A program made the translations under genes and the position numbers. The notes below the pieces were generated by a model. That model worked only from the letters and a program-made list of their open reading frames with translations. It was not told the DNA's origin and did not search any database. From contig CM020618.1 of assembly GCA_009829735.1 (NCBI GenBank), positions 40,105,030 to 40,169,029 on the forward strand: a stretch of 64,000 bases of DNA, written 5' to 3'. The stretch comes from Pyropia yezoensis (lineage: Eukaryota; Rhodophyta; Bangiophyceae; Bangiales; Bangiaceae). How positions within the stretch are numbered: the stretch's first letter is position 1; every line of letters starts with the position of its first letter. Below, one piece after another: positions 29,601 to 39,057 of the stretch.

Positions 29601-30228
29601 CTTCACGAAACTTACGCGAGCGATCCCACTGGCAGAGATCACGGCCATGTCGGCCGTGTCAGCCTTCCTAGATCACAGGGTTGCCGCGTATGGCATCCCA
29701 GATAGTACACTATCGGACAATGGACCGCAATTTGCGTCTGTACTGTTTCAGGGAGTGCTGGATATGTTGGGGGTTAAGGCAAACTATGCCACCCCCTACC
29801 ACCCACAAACTAATGGGCAGGTGGAGCGCTTCAACAAAACTATTGTTAGGCAGCTGCGCCGCTATGTGAGTGAGCACGTGAAGACGTGGGACCAATACAT
29901 TTCTATTCTTACTACTGCCTACAATTCGCAGGTTCACTCATCTACCGGGGAAGTACCCATCGCTTTTGTGACTCCCCGTCGCGTGCGGTCTATTGCCGTG
30001 CGGCGGCCGCTCCCAACTAGGGAGGATTGTGGCAGGACGCCTACTCTTACTGAGAGTAAGGCGGAGTTCGCCGCTAGGCTTGAAAACCTCATCCCTAAAG
30101 TCAGGGCTGAGATGGACAAAGCACAAAAGCGCTACAAGCGTACCTTTGACAAAAAGGTGCGCAACGCCAAGCATGTCCCCGAGCAGGGTGACTGGGTGCT
30201 GGTACACTCACACACTGCCTGCGGCTAA
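26644..30228 (+). CDS. pol: Chromovirus pol, open through integrase, C-terminus lost
   Basis: ATG 26644 overlaps the gag stop. Protease DTGSG with Asp81; RT with FCIDYRKLN and YLDD at 524-527; RNase H Asp676 (LDVDAS) with the ELEGLAVVWA and RCDHRALQF motifs; integrase HHCC zinc domain (about 895-936) and catalytic Asp965, Asp1025, Glu1061 (DDX35E). RT before integrase marks Ty3/gypsy. After VLVHSHT the frame ends at 30226-30228 because about 195 bp present in copy 2 are missing, so the chromodomain is out of frame downstream. Confidence 0.93.
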   Translation: MTVGAGRPKLTTAASAKWAKRTNQPCRILRRPKGVRPPRVGLPKNVNSRRVIAVLTGENFQVAGRVQLAPGRACCARIVLDTGSGASLIRKSLLPKEVKLQRWRSKADHLIDINGGVLPIVGAVTLPTRLGTHEVDVTYGVVENISVLLLLGTPYVVTQVPLICGPEYWVKLMNGETIPILGKGKSVAPVTVSQSKPVCSVREGFTATLCLARKVTLPPNSVAHVDVVTDYTGNGLVHPYPRLARKHQVHVALGTMDSKAGVPWRIQVMNLSSSPKYFKSGAKFGCIDQHEGPVVAVTLNAGASSDPKPGKEKHQAKSAASPRPHVNMEGVPPRLRVQVERLLDQYHKLWDGQLGLMRATQHRIELKPGAPPIRQQPYRGGPRSRALVKEQVARMEALDVIEASNGEWASPVVIVPKVDGTPRFCIDYRKLNESTVKDSYSLPRMDDCLDSLGEANVFSTLDCNAGYWQIPIAPEDRHKTTFTCHCGTYQCKRLPFGLCNAPATFQRAMDMILAGVRWQICLVYLDDIIVFSRSPEEHIGHLGQVFKLFADAGVSLKASKCHLFTQEVEHLGHVVRPGRLSVNEKNLRAIRKAQYPRTQTQMRSFLGMCNVYRRFTKGFAKVAKPLNELVSSTLPKNLPPPSRVEQESFETLRDLLLKPPILAIPRLGGHYILDVDASYDQLGCVLLQQQPDKEYLPVGYFSKGLNSAEKNYGFTELEGLAVVWAVTSLRHYLEGEKFLIRCDHRALQFIFKTDCTNTRLNRWRVRLAPFNFDIEYRPGRQHALADDLSRVPTEGLDANPVDEDIPIVGVVTRSGHALNPEAPGNKKYLPLSLDEVVKAQAEDRFCKSQRDTLDTVAETRFFLGDDGLLMRRGVFQGTEQLVVPASLKDSILEREHNAPTGGHLGFSKLYQTLRTRYYWPSMVVDIYSWVAACTSCAQNRLMERRPTTAMLLFPAKEPFAALAMDILGPLPVTEEGNEYLLVICDRFTKLTRAIPLAEITAMSAVSAFLDHRVAAYGIPDSTLSDNGPQFASVLFQGVLDMLGVKANYATPYHPQTNGQVERFNKTIVRQLRRYVSEHVKTWDQYISILTTAYNSQVHSSTGEVPIAFVTPRRVRSIAVRRPLPTREDCGRTPTLTESKAEFAARLENLIPKVRAEMDKAQKRYKRTFDKKVRNAKHVPEQGDWVLVHSHTACG

Positions 30229-30433
30229 ACAGGGCCCGCAGGAGTACGTGTTCGATAAGTTCATCGACCACGGATGGGATGAGGATACTGACCGCCTCAT
30301 GTTGAGGGTGCGTTGGTTTGGCAACAAAGCCAAGGATGATACGTGGGAGTATGTGGAGGACCTTCCCGCTGAGAAGGTCCGGCCGTACTGTGCCCGGAAT
30401 GAGATAGACCCTAACAGCCCTCCCTCAACGTGA
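30222..30433 (+). pseudogene. Chromodomain remnant of copy 1
   Basis: Out of frame with pol. It encodes EYVFDKFIDHGWDEDTDRLM ... RVRWFGNKAKDDTWEYVEDL, a chromodomain (hydrophobic-X-WFG core and DTWE). In copy 2 the same segment is in frame after the integrase. Chromodomains direct integration to marked chromatin, so the element belongs to the chromoviruses. Confidence 0.8.
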
Positions 30434-30544
30434 GGGAAGGGCGCGCAACAGTGCCAAGAAACTGCTTCAAGTCGAAGTGGTACGCAGAGTGGCTTTTAGC
30501 TACAGCCCTAACCCTTACACTCTCACAACAAAGGCAGCTGCCAA

Positions 30545-32681
30545 TTAGGCATGCATGCTAGACTCTCCAACCCCACGGCTCTCGCCCTCACGTAGAGGCG
30601 AGCGGCGAGACCCACGCCGATAACGGTCTCCACTCGTTGGAAAAGTCGGCGGCTCCAAGTCGGAACCGTCGCGCCCTTCACGGTCGCGCAAGTGGCGCCG
30701 ACCGTGGCCACTATTCTGCCTGGTCTTGCGCGCAAGTTTGCGACGCAGACGCCGGACCGACTCCGACTCTGACGGAGTGGAGGACTCCGAGACGGAGTAA
30801 GACAACTCGTCTTCCGACACGGAGGGAGAGCGCCGCGAGTGTCGGCGACGACGGCGAGGAGGCGAGTATGCCCGGCTCGCGCGACGTTTGCCACGCCCAA
30901 GTGGGGCTGGCTGGGGCATAATAGCCCCAATGCGAGCCAACTCGGCCGTCATAAACTCCGCCACCGACTCGCAACTCGCGGTCGCCACTGCAGTACGAAC
31001 GCGCTCCTCAAGTTGAGGAGTCTCGAAACTCAAGTTGAGGAGTCTCGGAAATTTGGAGGGTTGCGGTCGACGCGGCCAACCAGGAAATGGTGCGCACCAA
31101 CGTGGTGATCATCATCTCTGAGGTTTGAGGCGTGGGCGGTAACGCCAACTTGGGGTATACCGTCAGGAGGGTGGCCCCCAAGTTGGGGGACACCGGGATG
31201 GAAGACTCCACGGCCACGCTGATCGGGATGTCCCCGTGCGGCTGGTAGGGGACAGGAGGAAGCGGAGGGGCACGCCGAGGTGGCGGGACCCGGGTGTAAC
31301 TGCGACCCCGACTTGGGGCCCCCGCAGTGGGTTGAGTCATATGGTCATCATAGGACGGCACGGCCATAACTATGGGCTTGTCCGGGGGTGGCGCAGTGTG
31401 GCGATCCACCCCCGGGGCATACGGGTAGTCCCCGATGCCCAACCCCTCTCGTAGGACCACACGGCCGTCGTGAAGTTCACGAGCGACCCACACGAACTGG
31501 CGAAGTGCGCCATCGTCCTTGGGCCCACAAGTGGGGCGGCGCAACTTGTGCTCAATGCTCTCCCACTCGATAAACTTATGGAGCCGGAGCATCTCCTCAA
31601 GTAGAGTGAGTTGTCCTGATGAGCACCCCTCAGCAACTAGCTGAGGGGTGAGCTGTTCCAAACCTTGGAGGAGCCGGAGGGGGAGATGCCAGAGCATCCC
31701 CCGCCGCTGAACACAGGACACCCAGGTCGACATGACCTCGAGGAGCCACTGGGTGGCCAACATGGCCCACACCAGGTGATCAGGGGCAGCCGTCAACATG
31801 ACGGAGCCGAAGTGGTCAAGCAACCGTGGCAACAACGCCGGGAACCCGTAGGGGACCTCAACTTGAGGCCACCACTCGGGCTTCTTCGGATAGTACTGCT
31901 CCTTACTGGCAGCAGACTGTTGAGGAAACTCAAGTTGAGCCGAGGTCACCAAGTAGGGACCTCGCCGGAAGTCTTTCTCCATCCGCACATCAAAGTGATG
32001 AGTGTGCGGATCAGCCTCGTGAAGGTACGGGGGGCGAGTTGCCACCGCGTCCCAAGTAAAGGTCCGCAAGTCGCCGGGACCCGGGATAGTTCCCCCGCGG
32101 TCCACCATGGCCTTGGCACGCTGAACGTCCTCAACCTCCTCATCGTCCAGGAAGGCAAACTGGTCCGTCCTGAAGCCGGCAGGGAACCCGACCCTACGGG
32201 GATACTTCTCCCGTAGGCGGTCCCATGCCCGACCCATCGCTGCGCCAAGTCGGCCACAGCGAAGAACAGTCAGCCCCTCCTCATGAAGAGGCCAAGCGGG
32301 GTAAAACCACCGCCCCAAGGCCTCACGCGGGACAACTTGTCCCGCCTCCGGGGGAGACCCCGCCGTCAACCCAAAGCCGGGCGACGCGGGAGTCCCGTTC
32401 CCCGGAGCGATCGCGGAGCCCCCGCCGGAACTCCCGGCGGGCGCTGCACCGTAGGAGGTGTCCTCCATACGTTCGTCGAGAGAGTTTGTCTCCACTCCCT
32501 GGGTCGCCATGGCCCTCCCCAAGTTGGGGAGAGACGCCCTGGCTACAGCGGCAGGAGAACCGCCTCGAGTTGAGGGGGACTCGGATCGTGGGTATACGGG
32601 TGGCCTCCCCAGCGTGGGGCGGCCCAGTGGAAGGTGAAGGGGAGGTGGTGGTGATAGTGAAGTGTGAACTGAGGAGAGCAA
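30545..32681 (-). pseudogene. Antisense ORF of chromovirus copy 1, split by a frameshift
   Basis: Two overlapping minus-strand frames (31008-32681, 557 codons; 30545-31033, 162 codons) together match the intact 704-codon frame at 39058-41172. The break is a tandem repeat of about 22 bp (CTCAAGTTGAGGAGTCTCG at about 31009-31043, one unit in copy 2), which shifts the frame. The C-terminal RS/Arg-rich part lies in the second frame. It is convergent with pol and sits between the chromodomain and the 3' LTR. No family recognised. Confidence 0.7.
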
Positions 32682-32842
32682 GCTGCCGAGTGGGCAAGCT
32701 TGAGGAGAGGGGCGGTCAACGTGGCCGCCTCCACATCCGCGTTACGTACTCAACGGGGGGGGACAGCAAGTCGCGCCCCCCCCCCAACGCCGAGACGTGC
32801 GTTTACGCACCCCCTCACAGGGCCGACCGGGTCGGTCGGAAC

Positions 32843-32856
32843 TGAGGAGAGGGGAG
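32843..32856 (+). other. Polypurine tract of chromovirus copy 1
   Basis: GAGGAGAGGGGAG-type tract directly before the 3' LTR; its complement sits at 38891-38904 in copy 2. Confidence 0.7.
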
Positions 32857-33324
32857 TGTGGCAGTATTGACCCCCAGGTAGGGGGGTAACACGTGCCATG
32901 CACGGGGCGGCAGGCCACTAGCCTGGTCCGTTCCTCCCCCTGCATTTGGGTCCATATTCCCTAAGTTTGGGATAGTTAGCTTAGTAGTAAATCCAACTTG
33001 GATTTGAGGGTTTTCTGCATTTATCGTCTTGAATTTTCGTGTGGCCCGGTGGGCAGGTGCTGGGGTGGGAGACTCTGAGTGGCGAGATTCTGAGTGGACC
33101 CTGGGGGGATAAGGGGAGGGACAGCGGGGCTTGGCCCTGCGTCTCCGTCCCGACCAAGAAACTGTTGGACCACACACCATCCTCTTGTTTGTCCGTGGGG
33201 GGTTTGCCCCACAACAGGGACAGAGTGTGTGCGACTTGCACTTCTTCCGGTTCCCCCGACACGGGGGGCAGCCCTTTACACCGCCCCAACTTGGGTGTCG
33301 TGTGTGCGAGTGGTTTTTGCCACA
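32857..33324 (+). repeat. 3' LTR of chromovirus copy 1
   Basis: 468 bp with the same ends as the 5' LTR and about six differences from it. Confidence 0.93.
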
Positions 33325-33997
33325 CGCCTGTCGGAGCTGCCGCCTAGGGTGACTCCGTTCGTCCGCAGCAAGGCTAGCAGGCCCTGGTGCAGTAGAGGAA
33401 CCCGCATCATCTACGGGCTAAGGAGAACCCCCTGGGGAAACAGGTCTACCACCAGCAGGCGCAGGTCTTCTCCCTCGACGAGATCGTCACCTGATCCCAC
33501 GGGCAGACCTCGGACGGCCAGCACGAAGCCCAACTGTGCCTCGGTCAACTGCTCAGTTGGGAAGTCCGACAAAAACTCGGACGCCGCCGAGCTGGACCCC
33601 GACATGGTTGGGCTGCTTCAATACACCTGGATGATCACTGCTGCGTCGGCCTCCAGGTAGATCCAGCTAGGAAGCGAAAAGCAGCTCGGGCAAAAGCACC
33701 TCAGCAAAGTAACTCGTAACGAAGCGCACCCACAAGCTCAGCCTCTCCGCCACGCTCAAGCTCCAGAGGAGGAGAGACGCAGCGGGACCTATGCGAGCGG
33801 TGTCACGACGCATTACAGTCCACCCGTACAGAAGTGCGGGCAAAGGGGGACGACCGGTCACTCAAGGACCCCCGTACAAGCTCGAGGGGCTGGGCCAACT
33901 GCGAGAACTTGGGGGACCCAAGGATTACGGCCACCCCCACCCTGCGGTCAAAGAGCTCGCCCTCTACCCCCTCAGCACAGTCAAAGTAAGGCGCCAA
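33325..33997 (-). pseudogene. Copia leader ORF (ORF0), decayed 5' part
   Basis: Minus-strand frame 33605-33411 (MSGSSSAASEFLSDFPTEQL ... LRLLVVDLFPQGVLLSP), an in-frame TAG (33411-33413), then 33410-33325, which continues in frame at 24101 after removal of the chromovirus. Further upstream, protein-like fragments occur in shifting frames (RFVTSYFAEVLLPELLFAS near 33670-33730; APYFDCAEGVEGELFDRR near 33940-33995). It would be an extra protein before gag in the copia leader. No family recognised; interrupted by at least one TGA and one TAG. Confidence 0.4.
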
Positions 33998-34847
33998 TGC
34001 GGGTACGCCTGTCAGATAGGCGTGGCCCAGCAGACTGCGCTGCAGGGACGTGCCACAAAACCCGCGCAGCCTCCCGTACCCACAAAAAACCTCTCACTGT
34101 GTCCGCACTCAACTTGGGCAGCCTCCCGTACAATTCAAAAAACCTTGCCGACGCCGGGCTTGATGGTAGACTTGCCCCTACGCTGACGCAGCGTGTCGTC
34201 CTTGAACTGCTTCAGCCTTGAGGTGCGTCTTGGTTGGGCGGGCACCTTACACACAAACGAAAAGCGGGGGGCTATCACTGCGCACCCGAGTGTCCTTGGG
34301 GGTTCCAACCGCAGACCTATCGGCCATCCACCCGCTGAGCACTAAGACTCGGGGTCGGAAGTTGAAAGCACCCCGTGGCGTCGTAGCATCAAACCCCCAA
34401 GGCCAGGGATATGACCGAGACCCGCCAACCTAGACAGGCGTGAGCCCCAGGTTGCGTAGCAGGTCAAGGTTAGCTCTGCCAGACAAACAAGCACGCAGGT
34501 CAATACACACCCCACCCTCCGCCGCGTGAGAGGGCAGTAGCTATCGCGTGCGTGGGAGAGCGTCGGGATCAGCACGCTCGCCCGGGGGCTTCGACCTCCC
34601 GCGTACGCAACGTACTACCCTGACACCCCCGCCACGCACACGAGCCTCGCGCCGTCACCTACACCCGCGCCCGCGGTGACTCGCAAAGCGCACGTCCGCT
34701 GCCCGCGCTCCCCGCGCACGCCTGCGCCGCCGTCGTCAGCGTGCGCACACGCTTCTCTCTGCGCGGATCGCCTACACCGCCGCCCGCGCCGCAAGTCCAC
34801 GCCGCCGTCGTCGCACGCGTCGTCCTCGCCAATTGAAAAATCGCGAT
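33998..34847. other. Copia 5' leader, no clear gene
   Basis: Lies between the 5' LTR and ORF0. Short frames only; a primer-binding site beginning TGG is not obvious directly inside the LTR border at 34847. Confidence 0.45.
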
Positions 34848-35233
34848 TGTGAATGTCGGCGAGATGATGAGAAAACAAGCAGTGTATCCCCCAACGACCC
34901 AACACCTCGCACCGAGGCTCCCAACAGGGGAGCGTCGGCGTGGTGTTAAGTCTGCCCTCGTCGGCCGTCGCCGTCGCACCGGCGCTAGACCCGCCCTAAT
35001 ATGCGTGCCCACCTCACGCCGGTCCGGGCCAACACTGGCCAAAACATACCGCCACCAGCACCCTCCACACGGGTGTGGCCGCGCAAACAAGCCACCTGCA
35101 CGCCCAGCCATCCAATCAAAAGACAGTACAGATAAAGAGCATGCGAATTGGTCCCCAATGTAAGGTGGCCCCCCTTGGCACCAAATCGGCTGAGCGCGAG
35201 GATGCGCACCCCAGCCAAGGCGGAAAACTCACA
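34848..35233 (-). repeat. Copia 5' LTR, uninterrupted (386 bp)
   Basis: TGTGAATGTC...AAAACTCACA. Matches 7250-7297 plus 19050-19387 over its full length with a few substitutions. Confidence 0.88.
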
Positions 35234-35238
35234 GTGTA
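35234..35238. repeat. Target-site duplication GTGTA, right flank of the copia element
   Basis: Second copy of the 5-mer at 7245-7249. Confidence 0.75.
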
Positions 35239-36046
35239 CCCGTGGAGGCGCGGCGCAGATGGGAGGCGCTCCGATTGGATCAGGAGCAGAGAAACGCGCC
35301 AGAGCGGCTGCTGCGTTGCGGGCTTGTGTGGGGTCTGCAAGCGACCGCGCGACCCGGAGGTGTACGGAGAGAGCAACGTGGCACCTCGGCATTGGACAGG
35401 CGGCTGGGTTGTGACGCATGCGACCGTTCAGCGGATCACCTTTCGGCCTGCAGACCGTCTTCCCACGAAGCGTAGGGGTGGCGCTACGCCAGCGCGGTCG
35501 TCTTCCCTCACGCGCAGAGTCGTTCTGCACAGAGACCAGCTCTGCCGCCGCGGGACCGTACGAGGCAGGCCGTCCCCACCTATGCGTGTTTACGCGCGCA
35601 CACGGGACGCGCCAACAGCAGGCGGCCCACAGTCCCGGGCTGGTTGGTGGTGCGCAATGTGCGCGCGGCGGCGGCAGTGGCAGCGGCGGCGGCGGTGGTG
35701 TTGGTGGTGGTTGTAGTCGCGGTGGTGATGGGGGGCGCAGAAGAGGGCGCCGGTGAACCACTGGAACCGTTCAACCGCCGCGATGAGAACAATGCACGAG
35801 GTCTTGTCGACACGGAGAAGCAGGCCAGGCCGCGCAGCGAAGGCCACCTCACATGCCCGATGACACTCAAGCCACCGGTGGCACTATACCTGCGTCTTCG
35901 TCTGCTTCACGCACAAACAAAGCAACTGTAGAGAAACCAGTATCTCCCCGGGACCATACGAGGGAGACCCTCCTCCAGCACGTGTGCATGCACTCGCCCA
36001 CGCTGAGACGCCGCGACACCTCGCGGCCACAACCCCCCGCTGAGCC
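35239..36046. other. Intergenic, no gene seen
   Basis: Includes a GGT/GGC-rich stretch (35660-35740). Downstream of the minus-strand gene ending at 36047; probably holds its terminator. Plus-strand frames here are antisense or low complexity. Confidence 0.5.
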
Positions 36047-37052
36047 TCAAGTGCACCTATCCGGGTCATCGGCCGTATTGCACACGGCTGACCCCGCCAT
36101 TTCTGCCGTGCAGCAGAACTCGACGCAGCCGGCCCCAAAGAAGAGAAACTCCTTGCACCACGCCGTCCACGCATCATCCGCCGTCGGCTCAAGCTCCGTG
36201 TACTGGTCCTCAAAGAAACAGGGCACGACCGTGTCCTGCCGGCCCGTCGTCGGCACCGCCCGCGGCCGGGTCGCCGCCGTCGCGGGCTGCAGCTCCCGAC
36301 GCCCCTGCACCCGGTCGGTCGACGCGTTCAAGAGGGTGCCAGCGCTGCGCAGCGTGCGGCCCCGCAACGCTGCGAGCGACAGCCGCTGCCGTACCGCCGC
36401 CCGCACCGGCAGCGGCCGGACGCGGAAGCTGTTGACGGGGTACGTCGCCACGCTGTACGCCGGCCACACGTTGAGGTTTCTCGTGCGTGCCGCAAAACAG
36501 CACCTGGTCCGTGCCATTCGCGGTGCCCCGGCAGCAGCGGCGCCACTTTGGGACGTCACACGCGGTGGGGTCGTCGGTGGTGGACTGGCGCACAAAGTCC
36601 AAGCAGCGGCCGCTGGTGTGGAGGCTCTGCATGATGGTCCGGTACTGGGCAATCGTCGAAACCATGCTGAGTGACAAGATGCGCTGCTCGTTGAAGGTCG
36701 CCTCGTACTCGGCCAGGTTGCCCGCCGTCTCGGCGTCCATCAGCTGGCCCATCGACACGCCCAGGTCCTTGTAACTGTTACGGAAGGCCAGCACCACCGC
36801 GTCGCTGAGCGATGCCAAGCTGTACGACGACAAGCTAGTCGACGAGAGCAACTTGGCCGCGACGGCCGGGTCACCGGCGGGTGGCCCCGCGGCGCCAGCA
36901 TCCGCGCCAGCGCCGCCCGCCGTCTCGGCCGCCGGCGTTAGCGCCCGTAGCCGGGTGGCGGCGGCGCCGGCACGAGGGGCCGCCGCCGCCAGCAGCAGCA
37001 GCGCCGCCGCCATGAACAGCGCAGAGACCAGGCCACGTCGAAGGGCGTCCAT
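36047..37052 (-). CDS. Secreted cysteine-containing protein of unknown function, apparent frameshift
   Basis: ATG 37050-37052 opens a clear signal peptide (MDALRRGLVSALFMAAALLL...). An Ala/Gly/Pro stretch follows, then a helical region (SYSLASLSDAVVLAFRNSYK) and a Cys-bearing part (GRCLDFVRQ, ACDVPKWRRCCRG, VLFCGTHE). At 36476-36480 the reading frame must move by one base (an A run on the minus strand) to continue as NLNVWPAYSVATYPVNSFRV and on to CFFEDQYTE, WCKEFLFFGAGCVEFCC and a stop at 36047. The two halves look like one protein because both carry regularly spaced Cys and compositions match. I do not recognise the family; extracellular or cell-wall location is inferred from the signal peptide. 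Confidence 0.6.
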
Positions 37053-38053
37053 CCCGCCTGCCGCTGTGGCGCAAGGGCGACGGGACGGGCCACCAGGGAC
37101 AGGGGCCGCCACCGGGTCACGCCAACGACTACCGCCACACGCCGCGGGCGCCAGCACCCCCCCCCCCCCACCGGTGGCGGTGCTCCCCCCGGCCTGCAGC
37201 ACAACCGGAGCGCCCCGCCAGCCGCCTGCTCGGCAGACCTCAGCCCGCCCCAGCCGTGGTGGACAACCTCTTACGCCGGCGACGCGGGCGCAAGGGGTGG
37301 GCGTCCCCGCCGCGGCGGCGGCGCCCGGACCGTGCCGCTGCCTCCCCCAGTGACAAGGGGGGGCAGCGCCCGCCGGGCAGCCACGCCACGGCCACGCGCA
37401 CCCAACAGGCACCGGGACGGAAGCCGGGCGGGGCCCCACCGACGGTGACACGACAGCGCTCCCGTACGCGCAACGGGCCGGGGAGATTCTGCGCCGCTGC
37501 CGGCCGGGAGCTCCGCCCGCTCACCCGCAGGGGGGCGCGTGGGCGGCGGGCATGGTGACCAGCAAGCCGCTGAAGGCAGGGGCGGGAGCTGGCAAGCGGG
37601 AGAGGTATGAGCGGAGAGAAGCCAGAGGGGATGGCAGGAGCAGCAACCGGCGGAGACAGAAGGACAGGCAACCGGAGCAAGCAGCGGGATCAGCCATCGC
37701 GGGGCGACGACGCGAGCGCCAGGCCAAGTACCCAAAGCGGAGTGTCCAAGGCAGGGCGGGGTAGCGTGCAGGGCACCATCATGACGCACCACCACGCCGG
37801 CGTTCGCCCCCAAAGCAGCGCACCCCTGGAGGATGGCCGACGCACGGCCGTGACGCGGCAGCAGCTGGTAAACGCGGACCTCTCCCAAGGAGGGGAGCCC
37901 GACGGAGCGCCGCGTCGCGCGAGGGACACGAAGTCGGCGGTCCCCCACAAGTTTCGCCCCATCGTGTGGCCCCTGCTCGTCACCGACAGGCATTTTTTTC
38001 TCTGTCCTTTCTTTTTTTTTCTGTCGCCAGTGCGTCCCACCCACGGGCCCTGG
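37053..38053. other. Shared upstream region of two divergent genes; possible 5' UTR intron
   Basis: Sits between the minus-strand secreted protein and the DHAR gene. A pyrimidine tract ending CTGTCGCCAG at 38030, 23 bp before the DHAR ATG, has the form of a 3' splice site; a possible donor CTG|GTAAAC is at 37868, giving a 163-bp intron close in size to 17196-17364. Long overlapping frames on both strands here are composition artefacts. Confidence 0.4.
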
Positions 38054-38421
38054 ATGAGCTTCTCCGCGTATACCCCCGCCCCGCTGGTGGCTGCTGCCGC
38101 CGTCGGCCGCCTGCGGGGCAGCGGCACTTTGTCCTTGCGGCGGGCGTTTGGGTCCCCCCCGCCGTTGCCGGCGGCGCCGCCGCCGCCGCGGCGTGTGGCG
38201 GGTGCGCGGCGCCTGCCCGGCGGGCGGTCGGCGGCGACCATGTCGGCCATCGAGTCGCCGCCCGCCACGGGCGTCGTGTACGTCAAGGCGAGCCCCGACG
38301 GGTCGTCTATTGGGGACTGCCCCTTCTCACTAAAGGTGCTCCTCGCGGCGGCGCTCAAAGGGGTGCCCGTGGAGGTGGTGACGGTGGACCTGGCCAACAA
38401 GCCCGCCTCGTTACTCGCCCT
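38054..38421 (+). pseudogene. DHAR: Dehydroascorbate reductase, 5' part, interrupted by the chromovirus
   Basis: ATG 38054 gives an Arg/Ser/Ala-rich leader of about 60 residues (MSFSAYTPAPLVAAAAVGRL) like a plastid or mitochondrial transit peptide; a second ATG at 38240 (MSAIESPP) would start a cytosolic form. The mature part YVKASPDGS / GDCPFSLKVLLAAALKGVP / NKPASLLAL matches the GST-fold N-terminal thioredoxin domain of plant DHAR, with the catalytic Cys in GDCPFS. DHAR regenerates ascorbate from dehydroascorbate with glutathione. The frame stops matching at 38421, the first copy of GCCCT (38417-38421), and resumes in frame at 47809. The whole gene would encode 291 residues, normal for an organelle-targeted DHAR. 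Confidence 0.88.
38417..38421. repeat. Target-site duplication GCCCT, left
   Basis: Perfect match with 47804-47808 on the far side of the element. Confidence 0.9.
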
Positions 38422-38890
38422 TGCGGCAAAAACCACTAGCACACACGGCACCCAAGTTGGGGCGGTGTGCTAGGGCTGCCTCCCGTGTCGGGGGAACCGG
38501 AAGAAGTGCAAGTCGCACACACTCTGTCCCTGTTGTGGGGCAAACCCCCCACGGACAAACAAGAGGATGGTGTGTGGTCCAACAGTTTCTTGGTCGGGAC
38601 GGGGACGCAGGGCCAAGCCCCGCTGTCCCTCCCCTTATCCCCCCAGGGTCCACTCAGAATCTCGCCACTCAGAATCTCCCACCCCAGCACCTGCCCACCG
38701 GGCCACACGAAAATTCAAGACGATAAATGCAGAAAACCCTCAAATCCAAGTTGGATTTACTACTAAGCTAACTATCCCAAACTTAGGGAATATGGACCCA
38801 AATGCAGGGGGAGGAACGGACCAGGCTAGTGGCCTGCCGCCCCGTGCATGGCACGTGTTACCCCCCTACCTGGGGGTCAATACTGCCACA
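38422..38890 (-). repeat. 3' LTR of chromovirus copy 2
   Basis: 469 bp; about six differences from 47335-47803, so insertion is recent. Confidence 0.93.
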
Positions 38891-39057
38891 CTCCCCTCTC
38901 CTCAGTTCCGACCGACCCGGTCGGCCCTGTGAGGGGGTGCGTAAACGCACGTCTCGGCGTTGGGGGTGCGACTTGCTGTCCCCCATCGAGTACGTAACAC
39001 GGATGTGGAGGCGGTCACGTTGACCGCCCCTCTCCTCAAGCTTGCCCACTCGGCAGC

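Larger units (their letters stand above)
24107..33324 (+). mobile_element. Ty3/chromovirus copy 1, nested in copia
   Basis: LTRs 24107-24575 and 32857-33324, ends TGTGGCA...TGCCACA. Flanking 5-mers are CGCAT (24102-24106) and CGCCT (33325-33329), an imperfect target duplication. Order: LTR, primer site, ORF1, gag, pol (protease-RT-RNase H-integrase), chromodomain remnant, a large antisense ORF, polypurine tract, LTR. I count about six differences between the LTRs, so insertion is fairly recent. Confidence 0.93.
7250..35233 (-). mobile_element. Ty1/copia LTR retrotransposon with two nested insertions
   Basis: Without its inserts this is about 7.0 kb. The 5' LTR is at 34848-35233; the 3' LTR is split into 7250-7297 and 19050-19387. 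LTR ends are TGTGA...TCACA. Reading along the minus strand the order is 5' LTR, a decayed leader ORF, gag, pol (protease, integrase, RT, RNase H), 3' LTR. The protease-integrase-RT order defines Ty1/copia. The DNA transposon 7298-19047 and the chromovirus 24107-33324 inserted later, since both interrupt copia sequence. The gag and pol frames are still open, so the element was probably active not long before it was broken up. Confidence 0.88.

Noticed and set aside
35853-36674. 273-codon plus-strand frame
   Set aside because: Antisense to the secreted protein gene, whose signal peptide and Cys pattern are convincing.
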